From NCBI GenBank assembly GCA_002431865.1, contig DJEI01000030.1, forward strand, positions 7,743 to 19,504: a stretch of DNA of 11,762 bases. Direction: 5' to 3'. The notes under the pieces are model-generated. The model was given only the letters and a program-made list of their open reading frames with translations, searched no databases and had not been told where the DNA came from. A program made the translations under genes and the position numbers. This document shows, in pieces, positions 1 through 6,864 of this stretch (its first letter is position 1; each line of letters starts with the position of its first letter). Source of the DNA: Lachnospiraceae bacterium UBA5902. Lineage in GTDB: Bacteria; Bacillota; Clostridia; Lachnospirales; Lachnospiraceae.

Positions 1-26
1 TAATTGATATACATGAGTCTTTTTTT

Positions 27-60
27 ACCTGACGGATATATTTTCAATCGCAGGTGTTTT
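27..60 (+). terminator. Weak hairpin upstream of the antiporter gene, possible terminator of an upstream gene
   Basis: ACCTG (27-31) can pair with CAGGT (51-55), and CG (33-34) with CG (49-50), leaving one bulged A and a 14-base loop. Four T residues follow (57-60). A run of seven T residues lies just before it (20-26). The stem is short and the T-tract is short, so this may be chance. The rest of 1-100 holds no gene I can support. Confidence 0.2.
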
Positions 61-100
61 GGCTGACGGTACTGCTGTGGAGAGAAAAAAGGAGGAAATC

Positions 101-1102
101 ATGGAAAAATTCATTAACAACGCCCCATTTGCCCTTGTGCTTTTAATTCTTGTGATAGGCTTTGTCCTGCTGATTAAAGGTGCGGACTTCTTTGTGGAGG
201 GAAGTTCCAGCGTGGCGAAGCGGCTGCATGTGCCGTCGATCATTATCGGACTTACCATCGTTGCGATGGGAACATCCCTTCCGGAAACCGCAGTCAGTGT
301 GTCTGCATCCCTTGCAGGCAACAATGAGCTTGCAGTCAGCAATGTTGTCGGTTCCAATATTTTTAATCTGATGGTCGTCATTGGCGTGTGCGCAATATTG
401 GCAACGGTCAATGTTGCAAAGGAAACAATCAGGAGAGATATCCCATTATCCCTTATTTGTGCCGGACTTTTGATGCTTCTTGGGATTGTCGGACTTGGCG
501 ACAAGACCGGTATGACGCTTGGACATCTGGATGGTGTGATATTCATAGTACTTTTTGCATGTTACATTATCTACATGATCCGGACTGCGATGAAAGCAAG
601 TAAGGAAGGTAAGAAGGTTGAGATCGAAGGTGGATCGGACGAGGAGATCAAGCTTGTTTCCGTTCCTGTGAGTATACTGTTTATCATTGGCGGCGCAATC
701 GCAATTGCTGTCGGCGGAGATGTGACGGTTGATGCTGCATCCAGAATCGCAAGCGATCTCGGTATGAGCCAGACACTGATCGGGCTTACGATGGTTTCAA
801 TCGGAACATCGCTTCCGGAGCTTGTTACATCTATCGTGGCAGCCAGAAAGAATGAAGTGGATATGGCACTTGGAAATGCAATCGGTTCCAATATATTCAA
901 TATACTTATGGTGCTTGGCATTGCATCGGCGATCAGTCCGATCAGCATCATTCAGGAGAACATTATCGATTTATGTGTATTAATTGCATTTACTGTGCTG
1001 GTATGGATATTTGCAGCAACCAGAAAGAAAATCGGCCGGGTGGAGGGCCTGTGTATGGTTGCGCTTTACGCGGCATATGCGGTTTATATCATTATAAGAT
1101 AA
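101..1102 (+). CDS. Calcium/sodium antiporter (CaCA family, YrbG-like)
   Basis: A 333-residue integral membrane protein that probably exchanges Ca2+ for Na+ or H+ across the cytoplasmic membrane. It has the internal duplication of the CaCA superfamily. The first alpha repeat carries GTSLPE at residues 57-62 and a GSNIFN motif about 30 residues later. The second carries GTSLPE at 235-240 and again GSNIFN. The acidic residues in these motifs bind the cation in characterised family members. The halves are joined by a charged cytoplasmic loop (SKEGKKVEIEGGSDEE), and about ten hydrophobic segments are visible. Length is usual for bacterial members. I chose the ATG at 101 because AAAAGGAGG lies directly upstream; a TTG at 59 in the same frame has no ribosome binding site and would add 14 hydrophilic residues. 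The next gene follows after 16 bases, suggesting one operon. Ion specificity cannot be read from the sequence. Confidence 0.93.
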   Translation: MEKFINNAPFALVLLILVIGFVLLIKGADFFVEGSSSVAKRLHVPSIIIGLTIVAMGTSLPETAVSVSASLAGNNELAVSNVVGSNIFNLMVVIGVCAILATVNVAKETIRRDIPLSLICAGLLMLLGIVGLGDKTGMTLGHLDGVIFIVLFACYIIYMIRTAMKASKEGKKVEIEGGSDEEIKLVSVPVSILFIIGGAIAIAVGGDVTVDAASRIASDLGMSQTLIGLTMVSIGTSLPELVTSIVAARKNEVDMALGNAIGSNIFNILMVLGIASAISPISIIQENIIDLCVLIAFTVLVWIFAATRKKIGRVEGLCMVALYAAYAVYIIIR

Positions 1103-1118
1103 ATGGGAGACAGGACGA

Positions 1119-1808
1119 ATGATATTATTTTTCAAAGTATTTTTTACCGAATTTATAGCAGAGATGGGCGATAAAACACAGCTGATGTTGATCGCGCTTA
1201 CTTCAAAATATAAATTAAGAGACATTATATTTGGAACAGGGGTTGCAATTCTTGTGCTGAATGGACTTGCCGTGCTGGCAGGTGGACTTGTCAGCGAGTT
1301 TGTACCGGAATGGGTGATCAAGTCGGTCGCGGCACTCGCATTCCTTTACTTTGCCGCATCTACGATTGCTGGTGACGATGAAGAAGAGGAAGAAGGCGGC
1401 AAGACGAAGATCAAGTTCGCGCCGCTTGCCGTGTTCTGTACATTTTTTGTCGCAGAGCTTGGCGATAAGACACAGCTTACTGCTATCACATTTGGCGCAA
1501 ATGAAGGTATAGGTGCCGCATTTGTTGTATGGATTGGCTGTTCACTCGGACTTTTTGCTGCTGACATGCTCGGCATGCTGGTCGGGTATCTGTTGAAGAG
1601 CAAGACACCGGACGGACTGCTGAGTGTTCTTGCGTTTGTGATCTTCTTGATCTTCGGCGTGTACACATTGTATCAGGGATTGAAGCTGATACATGCAAGC
1701 GTTTCTCCGATTCCAGTGATTCCGGTACTCGTAGCTGTAACGGTTGTATTTGCCGGATTGTGTGTATTCCTCTTTGTGAGAAGAGAGAAAAAGAAGAAGG
1801 CTGCTTAA
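1119..1808 (+). CDS. GDT1/TMEM165 family (UPF0016) cation exporter
   Basis: A 229-residue membrane protein of the UPF0016/GDT1 family, whose studied members export Mn2+ or transport Ca2+. The family signature E-x-G-D-K-T occurs twice, at residues 15-20 (EMGDKT) and 113-118 (ELGDKT), as expected for two inverted three-helix repeats that meet in the membrane to form the cation site. The repeats are separated by an acidic cytoplasmic linker (GDDEEEEEGG). The C-terminus ends in a short basic tail (RREKKKKAA). The start at 1119 has GGGAG at 1105-1109 with 9 bases of spacing. It lies 16 bases after the Ca2+ antiporter gene, which supports a shared role in divalent-cation export. No yybP-ykoY manganese riboswitch, which often precedes such genes, is visible in the 118 bases upstream of the two genes' start region. 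Family assignment is firm; the metal is inferred. Confidence 0.92.
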   Translation: MILFFKVFFTEFIAEMGDKTQLMLIALTSKYKLRDIIFGTGVAILVLNGLAVLAGGLVSEFVPEWVIKSVAALAFLYFAASTIAGDDEEEEEGGKTKIKFAPLAVFCTFFVAELGDKTQLTAITFGANEGIGAAFVVWIGCSLGLFAADMLGMLVGYLLKSKTPDGLLSVLAFVIFLIFGVYTLYQGLKLIHASVSPIPVIPVLVAVTVVFAGLCVFLFVRREKKKKAA

Positions 1809-1824
1809 GATAATACCCCCACTG

Positions 1825-2706
1825 GTGCATTTGCGAAGAAATAACAAAATTCGGTCCATACATTCTTCGCTGAAGATAGAAGCGAATTCTTTGTCCTTGT
1901 CAGAGGTTCGGGACGTTATAAACGGACATCTGGTTCTTGGCAACCAGAAGGAAATTCAGGAAGTAAAAAACGCATATGAAGCATATAGGCATATTTCGGA
2001 CATCAATCCGTTCAGCATAACAGATCTAAAAAAAGTACATGGAATTATGACATACCGAACGGTCAATGAATCGGGAGCTTTCAGAAAAGGCGATGAAGGA
2101 GTATTTTCCGGAGATAAATGCATTTTTGTGGCACCGCCGCCACAGATGGCAGACAGTTTGATGAATGATTTATTTACATGGATGAAGAAAAATGAAGGTT
2201 TGATTCATCCGCTTATATTAGCGGCAGTATTTCATTATGAATTTGTAGTTATTCATCCTTTCTCAGATGGAAATGGAAGAATGGCAAGATTGTGGCATAT
2301 GGCTATCCTGTATCGCTGGAGAAATATTTTTGAGTATATTCCATTGGAGTGCCAGATAGAAAAATATCAGACAGAATATTATGACGCAATCGCACAATGT
2401 CATGTCAATGGTAATTCCAATAGCTTTATCGAATTTATGCTGGAGATGATTTGCCAGATTCTTGACGAAGTGATCGCACAGATTCGCAAATCAGACTCTG
2501 GAACGTCAGAATATGTAAAACGTATGTTAGATGTGATGGAGTATGATATACCATATACATCAAATGCCATTATGAAAGCACTGGGATTGCGGTCGAAAGA
2601 AACACTTAGAAAAAATTATATCAATCCGGCAATTGAACTGGGGATTATCAGAATGACGTTACCTGATAAACCGAATAGTAAGAATCAAAGATATGTGAAG
2701 CAATAA
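1825..2706 (+). CDS. Fic family protein (probable AMP-transferase), N-terminus apparently truncated
   Basis: Fic-domain proteins transfer AMP or a related moiety to a hydroxyl side chain of a target protein. The catalytic motif HPFSDGNGR is complete at residues 144-152, followed by M-A-R. An N-terminal S-S-L-K-I-E-A-N segment (14-21) matches the position of the class II inhibitory motif S-x-x-x-E-[G/N]; Glu19 is present, but Ala follows instead of Gly or Asn. The C-terminal ~70 residues resemble a winged-helix domain. From memory, relatives carry some 40-50 more residues before this point. The reading frame here is open back only to 1780, inside the end of the upstream transporter gene, and residue-like homology (IIPPLVHLRRNN) continues upstream of the GTG at 1825. 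That GTG has no ribosome binding site. Base composition is lower in GC than cobD (23 of 60 G+C at 2341-2400). The start is therefore uncertain; the gene may be a 5'-truncated remnant. Confidence 0.8.
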   Translation: MHLRRNNKIRSIHSSLKIEANSLSLSEVRDVINGHLVLGNQKEIQEVKNAYEAYRHISDINPFSITDLKKVHGIMTYRTVNESGAFRKGDEGVFSGDKCIFVAPPPQMADSLMNDLFTWMKKNEGLIHPLILAAVFHYEFVVIHPFSDGNGRMARLWHMAILYRWRNIFEYIPLECQIEKYQTEYYDAIAQCHVNGNSNSFIEFMLEMICQILDEVIAQIRKSDSGTSEYVKRMLDVMEYDIPYTSNAIMKALGLRSKETLRKNYINPAIELGIIRMTLPDKPNSKNQRYVKQ

Positions 2707-2735
2707 CGGTTTCATAAAAATGTGAGGAATAAAAC

Positions 2736-3830
2736 ATGGAATATAACTATAAGCATGGTGGTGATGTCTACCGAAATCCAATTGAATATGATTTTTCCAT
2801 CAACATCAATCCTCTCGGTATGCCGCTTGCGAGTATTCAGGCAGCGCACGAGGGAATCGTGCTGACCGGCAGATATCCCGATTACAAGGCGGAGCAGTTG
2901 TGCAATGCGATTGCGAAGGCGAAGCAGATACCAGCGGAGCGGATCATTCCGGGAAATGGCGCGGCTGAGCTTCTGTTTGCACTGGGACAGACACTTTCTG
3001 GAAAGGCGTTAACATTCGCGCCGACATTTACCGGATACGCGGAAGCGGTTGCAGCTGGCGGGGGTGAGATGTGCCATGCAGGATGCGAGGATGCGGATGG
3101 ACGCGTTGATGATATGAGCGGACAGGATAGGCTGCAGTTTGATTCTGAAACCGTGATTCAACGTCTGCTTGCAAAACTGGACGATTCAATCCGCCTCGTA
3201 TTCCTATGCAATCCGAACAATCCAACCGGGACATTATTTACACGGGAACAGATTCTGCGCGTGCTTGCGAAGGCGGAGGAGATGCAGGCGTATGTCTGTG
3301 TGGATGAGTGCTTTCTGCCGTTTTTGGAGGAGGAAGCAGCGTACAGTATGATGCCTTATCTGGCGAAACATCCGCGTCTGCTGGTGCTCCGTGCATTCAC
3401 GAAGATTTACTGTATGGCAGGACTTCGACTTGGGTATCTGGCTTGCGGGGATACAGAGCTGCAGTCAGAAATTCGCGCAAGGATTCAGCCGTGGAACACG
3501 TCGATTCCGGCACAGATGGCGGGTATCGCGGCATTGTCAGATATGGAATATCTGGCGAAGACATGTGAGAATCTACAGGAGGAACGCGCATATCTTGTAC
3601 CGCGTCTGCGTGAGCTGGTGACGGAGGTGTATGATGGATATGGGAATTTTCTGTTATTCCGTGATGAACCGGACTTGAAAGAGCGGATGCTTGACGTGGG
3701 AGTCCTGGTTCGTTCGTGTGATGATTTTGAGGGACTTGATGATACATATTTTCGTATCGGAATCCGTTCCCATAGTGAGAATCAGGAATTCATTCGCAGA
3801 TTGGCTAGTGTGAAAAATGTGGTAAAATAA
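2736..3830 (+). CDS. cobD: Threonine-phosphate decarboxylase CobD
   Basis: A PLP-dependent fold-type I enzyme of 364 residues that decarboxylates L-threonine O-3-phosphate to (R)-1-amino-2-propanol O-2-phosphate, the linker between corrin ring and lower-ligand loop in cobalamin. The N-terminal HGGDVYRN followed by DFSININPLG is characteristic of CobD rather than of its close relative HisC. Visible PLP-site elements are NPNNPTG at 159-165, Asp190 (in VDECFLPFL) and the Schiff-base lysine K223 in AFTKIYCMAGLRLGY. A C-terminal GIRS motif supplies the expected carboxylate-binding arginine. The ATG at 2736 is preceded by TGAGGA at 2722-2727. The gene lies between two Fic-domain genes, with cobQ and the adenosyltransferase gene downstream on the same strand, which supports the cobalamin assignment over histidinol-phosphate aminotransferase. 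Confidence 0.92.
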   Translation: MEYNYKHGGDVYRNPIEYDFSININPLGMPLASIQAAHEGIVLTGRYPDYKAEQLCNAIAKAKQIPAERIIPGNGAAELLFALGQTLSGKALTFAPTFTGYAEAVAAGGGEMCHAGCEDADGRVDDMSGQDRLQFDSETVIQRLLAKLDDSIRLVFLCNPNNPTGTLFTREQILRVLAKAEEMQAYVCVDECFLPFLEEEAAYSMMPYLAKHPRLLVLRAFTKIYCMAGLRLGYLACGDTELQSEIRARIQPWNTSIPAQMAGIAALSDMEYLAKTCENLQEERAYLVPRLRELVTEVYDGYGNFLLFRDEPDLKERMLDVGVLVRSCDDFEGLDDTYFRIGIRSHSENQEFIRRLASVKNVVK

Positions 3831-3885
3831 ACCTAGACTTATATATAGTAGTGAAAAAAGAAATTATAAAATTATATTAGATAGT

Positions 3886-4599
3886 GTGAGAGGATCGCAA
3901 AGAACGCCCGGAAAAATCCGAACGACACAGAATTGGATAGGACCAAGAGGATGTACGATTGAGGGAGCAACATTTATTCCGCCAGATCCAGAAGAAGTTT
4001 ATGGATTGCTTATAAATTTATACGATTATATGAATGATGCGTTTACAGATCCTTTGTTGGTAAATGTTGCTTTATCCCATATGCAGTTTGAGACGATTCA
4101 TGCATATAAGGATGGAAATGGACGGCTTGGCAGAGCGTTGATTCCGGTACAAATGGCAATGATGGATGAAAGTACTCTGATTTTGTACATGTCAGAGATT
4201 CTCGAATTATATAAGCCATCTTATCAGAGATATCTTATGGAATGCAGAAGAGGTAATATTGCAGGATATATTAAATTCTTTTTACAGTGTGTGATTGATC
4301 AGTGCAATTCATATACTAACAAACTGGAACGAATTAAGGTGATTTACAAAGAAGATATGGAGACAATTAAGCAGATAAAAGGAAATTCGATATATAGAAT
4401 TATGCCTGTGATTATGAAGCAGATTGTGTTTAATAAAAAAGAAATACAGGATCTGTCAGGGGTATCTGTGAATGTTGTGTCAAGGATAATAGATCAGCTA
4501 GTAGATTTACATGTGATTGTACCAGATTCCACGGTTTCGAAAAAAGGATATCGATATCAAAGAATATATGAAGTGTTCGTTGGAACAAATGAGTTTTAA
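3886..4599 (+). pseudogene. Fic family protein, N-terminally truncated remnant (open 237-codon frame)
   Basis: The frame encodes the catalytic part of a Fic protein. The motif at residues 72-80 is HAYKDGNGR followed by L-G-R, with Ala-Tyr where the consensus has Pro-Phe. The segment RTTQNWIGPRGCTIEGATFIPP and the C-terminal winged-helix-like region ending in VFVGTNEF match a family that, from memory, is roughly 350-370 residues long, so about the first 110 residues are missing. Recognisable sequence continues upstream of the GTG at 3886 (NYKIILDS, from about 3862) but the frame is closed by TAA at 3823-3825, and cobD occupies the bases before that, so the missing part is not nearby. There is no ribosome binding site before 3886. 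Composition is strikingly AT-rich (18 of 60 G+C at 4261-4320, against 31 of 60 at 4981-5040 in cobQ). No stop or frameshift interrupts the remaining frame, so a short product cannot be excluded. Confidence 0.72.
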
Positions 4600-4604
4600 A
4601 TGAC

Positions 4605-4610
4605 AAGGAG
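4605..4610 (+). promoter_or_regulatory. Ribosome binding site that fixes the cobQ start
   Basis: AAGGAG lies 7 bases before the ATG at 4618. An in-frame ATG at 4600 directly abuts the Fic remnant's stop codon (4597-4599) but lies before this site and has no site of its own, so 4618 is preferred. Confidence 0.75.
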
Positions 4611-4617
4611 ACACAAA

Positions 4618-6189
4618 ATGGCAAAATCAATTATGATCCAGGGCACGATGTCCAACGCTGGAAAATCCCTCATTGCGGCAGGACTTTGCCGTATATTCAA
4701 ACAGGATGGCTACAAGGTTGCCCCATTCAAATCCCAAAATATGGCGTTGAATTCCTATGTGACAAGTGAGGGTCAGGAGATGGGACGAGCACAGGTTGTA
4801 CAGGCGATGGCAGCAGGCGTGGAACCATCTGTGCGGATGAATCCGATTCTGCTCAAGCCGACAACCGACATGGGTTCGCAGGTGATCGTGCAGGGACAGG
4901 TTGTCGGAAATATGCGGGCGATGGATTATTTTGCGAAGAAAAAAGAATATATTCCGGTGATTCGGGAAAGCTACGAGCAGCTTGCCGCAGATCATGATAT
5001 CATTGTGATCGAGGGCGCTGGAAGTCCTGCGGAGATCAATCTGAAACAGGATGATATCGTGAATATGGGAATGGCGAAGATTGCAGATGCACCGGTGCTT
5101 CTGGTTGGCGACATCGACCGCGGAGGTGTATTTGCGCAGCTGATCGGTACGGTAATGCTCCTGGAACCGGAGGAGCAGGCACGAATCAAAGGCCTGATCG
5201 TGAACAAATTCCGGGGCGATAAGAGAATATTAGATCCGGGCATCACGATGCTGGAAAAACGTGCCGGAAAGCCGGTGCTTGGCGTGGTACCGTATGCAGA
5301 TGTCGATATCGAGGATGAGGATTCTCTTGCAACGAGCCTGGAAGAGACACATGTACAGGCGGAGATTGATGTGGCTGTGATCCGGTTCCCGCGTATTTCA
5401 AATTTTACAGATATGCAGGCGCTCAGCATGGAATGGGATGTGTCGGTGCGCTATGTGACAAAGCCGTCAGAGCTTGGAGAACCGGATGCCATTTTGCTTC
5501 CGGGCACTAAGAACACGATTCAGGATCTGCTCTGGCTGCGGGAAAGCGGACTGGAAGCAAAGATTACACGGCTGGCGAAGAAGGGAACAATCGTGTTCGG
5601 TATCTGTGGCGGGTATCAGATGCTTGGCGAAGCTTTGATGGACCCATTGCAGACAGAGAGTGCGCTTGGAAGTGTGCGAGGCATGGATTTGCTGCCGGTT
5701 ACAACCGTGTTCGAAGAAGAAAAACAGTTGGAGAACCGCACATACCGGATTGGAATGCTGGATGGAGAGTTTGCATCGCTTAGTGGGGAAAAAGTCGCTG
5801 GTTATGAGATTCATATGGGGCGGACGGAAATTGCGGGCAGCAATGTGACATCACAGCAATCGGATACGAAAATCATTGCCGGTGATTCCGTATACACCAT
5901 GAAAACTACAACCCCAATTTATCCTTTCATCAGCGATTCAGCAGGAAACATACTTGGCTACACGGCAGGAACTGTGGCGGGCAGTTATATCCATGGCATA
6001 TTCGATGAGGTTGCATTCCGCGAGGCATTTATCAGGCTGTTGTATGCACGCAAAGGGAAAACTAGGGGAGAAAGTCAATATTTGACCATGCAGGAATACC
6101 GGGAGCAGCAGTTTGACAAGCTGGCACAGATTCTGCGGGAAAGTCTTGATATGGAGAAAATCTACGAAATTCTGGGACTTTGCAAATGA
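4618..6189 (+). CDS. cobQ: Cobyric acid synthase CobQ (glutamine-hydrolysing)
   Basis: A 523-residue cytoplasmic amidotransferase that uses ATP and glutamine to amidate the b, d, e and g carboxyls of adenosylcobyrinic acid a,c-diamide, giving adenosylcobyric acid. The N-terminal dethiobiotin-synthetase-like half begins with the nucleotide-binding GTMSNAGKS at residues 9-17, followed by APFKSQNMALNS, a CobQ hallmark, and later DIDRGGVFAQ. The C-terminal type 1 glutaminase-like half has the nucleophile C330 in FGICGGYQMLG and the catalytic-type His459 in GSYIHGIFD. Length is usual for CobQ. The start follows the AAGGAG at 4605-4610. The gene begins 18 bases after the Fic remnant ends, so the remnant is transcribed with it unless an unseen promoter intervenes. 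cobO follows after 76 bases. Confidence 0.96.
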   Translation: MAKSIMIQGTMSNAGKSLIAAGLCRIFKQDGYKVAPFKSQNMALNSYVTSEGQEMGRAQVVQAMAAGVEPSVRMNPILLKPTTDMGSQVIVQGQVVGNMRAMDYFAKKKEYIPVIRESYEQLAADHDIIVIEGAGSPAEINLKQDDIVNMGMAKIADAPVLLVGDIDRGGVFAQLIGTVMLLEPEEQARIKGLIVNKFRGDKRILDPGITMLEKRAGKPVLGVVPYADVDIEDEDSLATSLEETHVQAEIDVAVIRFPRISNFTDMQALSMEWDVSVRYVTKPSELGEPDAILLPGTKNTIQDLLWLRESGLEAKITRLAKKGTIVFGICGGYQMLGEALMDPLQTESALGSVRGMDLLPVTTVFEEEKQLENRTYRIGMLDGEFASLSGEKVAGYEIHMGRTEIAGSNVTSQQSDTKIIAGDSVYTMKTTTPIYPFISDSAGNILGYTAGTVAGSYIHGIFDEVAFREAFIRLLYARKGKTRGESQYLTMQEYREQQFDKLAQILRESLDMEKIYEILGLCK

Positions 6190-6197
6190 GAATAAAG

Positions 6198-6239
6198 TGA
6201 TTCCTGTGTAAAGGATCGTGGATTAAACTACAGGAATCA
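6198..6239 (+). repeat. Perfect 10-bp inverted repeat between cobQ and cobO
   Basis: TGATTCCTGT (6198-6207) and ACAGGAATCA (6230-6239) are exact reverse complements separated by 22 bases. Together they fill much of the 76-base gap. The RNA could form a 10-bp hairpin, but no U-tract follows, so this is not an ordinary intrinsic terminator. The cobO ribosome binding site (AAAAGGAGA, 6252-6260) lies just beyond it. It could be an operator, an mRNA processing or stability element, or chance. Confidence 0.6.
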
Positions 6240-6265
6240 ACAATTGATTATAAAAGGAGACAGAT

Positions 6266-6814
6266 ATGATACAGATCTATCATGGAGATGGAAAAGGAAA
6301 GACGACAGCCGCTGTAGGACTGGCTGTACGCGCGGCTGGAAATGAGCTTCCGGTGTTATTCGTGCAGTTTTTGAAGGATGATACATCTGGTGAAACCGCC
6401 ATGCTGCAAAAGCTTGGCATCGAGACATTGCATGCCCCACAGATGTATGGATTTGTGAGCTGGATGAATGAGGAGGAGCTTGCAAAGACACGCGCGTATT
6501 TTGCAGATATGCTGGCGCAGGTCGGGACCTGGATTAAAAAACAGAAAAAACAGCATGACAACCAGCAGGAGAAAAAAACAGTTGCGGCGGTTGTTGTTTT
6601 GGATGAAGTTTTGCATGCTGTAAAGTATGGGTTACTTGATGAGAGTACATTGATGGAAGTGCTGTCGTGCAATCAGGCGCAGATCGAATTCATTCTGACT
6701 GGGCGGAATCCATCGGACAAGCTTCTGGCACTTGCGGATTATGTCACGGAAATGAAAAAAGAAAAGCATCCGTATGAGCAGGGAATTTCTGCCAGAAAAG
6801 GGATAGAATTCTAA
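6266..6814 (+). CDS. cobO: Cob(I)yrinic acid a,c-diamide adenosyltransferase (CobA/CobO/BtuR type)
   Basis: A 182-residue ATP:corrinoid adenosyltransferase that transfers the 5'-deoxyadenosyl group of ATP to Co(I) of the corrin ring. The P-loop GDGKGKTTAA sits at residues 7-16, close to the N-terminus as usual, since the family's flexible N-terminal extension is often short in Firmicutes. Later motifs are VVLDEVLHAVKYGLL (Walker B-like acidic pair), ILTGRNPSDKLLALADYVTEM, and the C-terminal KHPYEQGISARKGIEF typical of the family. A lysine- and glutamine-rich stretch (KKQKKQHDNQQEKK) is inserted before the Walker B region; relatives are variable there. AAAAGGAGA precedes the ATG by 5 bases. 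With cobQ and cobD upstream it forms a partial adenosylcobalamin pathway. Confidence 0.94.
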   Translation: MIQIYHGDGKGKTTAAVGLAVRAAGNELPVLFVQFLKDDTSGETAMLQKLGIETLHAPQMYGFVSWMNEEELAKTRAYFADMLAQVGTWIKKQKKQHDNQQEKKTVAAVVVLDEVLHAVKYGLLDESTLMEVLSCNQAQIEFILTGRNPSDKLLALADYVTEMKKEKHPYEQGISARKGIEF

Positions 6815-6864
6815 TGGCTGTTGTGATAAAATAAAACCAATCATCGACAAAAACAGGAGCGCGC

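Noticed and set aside
5..13. Extended -10 promoter (TGATATACA) for the antiporter gene
   Set aside because: Only four of six positions match TATAAT and the -35 region would be outside the window.
1..100. yybP-ykoY manganese riboswitch ahead of the transporter genes
   Set aside because: Neither the GGGGAGTAG-like 5' element nor the GCAAGACC/GCGAGACC 3' element is present; the full aptamer would also not fit.
25..546. Minus-strand reading frame opposite the Ca2+ antiporter
   Set aside because: Shadow of a gene with clear CaCA motifs; no ribosome binding site or family resemblance.
2707..2735. Cobalamin riboswitch before cobD
   Set aside because: The 29-base gap is far too short for the aptamer, and no B12-box-like sequence was seen before any cob gene here.
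2736..3830. Histidinol-phosphate aminotransferase (HisC)
   Set aside because: Same fold, but the N-terminal HGGDVYRN...DFSININPLG and the cob gene neighbours favour CobD.
1825..4599. One fic gene split by insertion of cobD
   Set aside because: Both frames contain their own complete catalytic motif and C-terminal region and belong to different Fic subgroups.
1780..4617. Fic toxin-antitoxin module
   Set aside because: No small antitoxin-like reading frame lies next to either Fic gene.
6198..6250. Intrinsic terminator after cobQ
   Set aside because: The perfect inverted repeat is not followed by a T-tract, and a cob gene follows directly.
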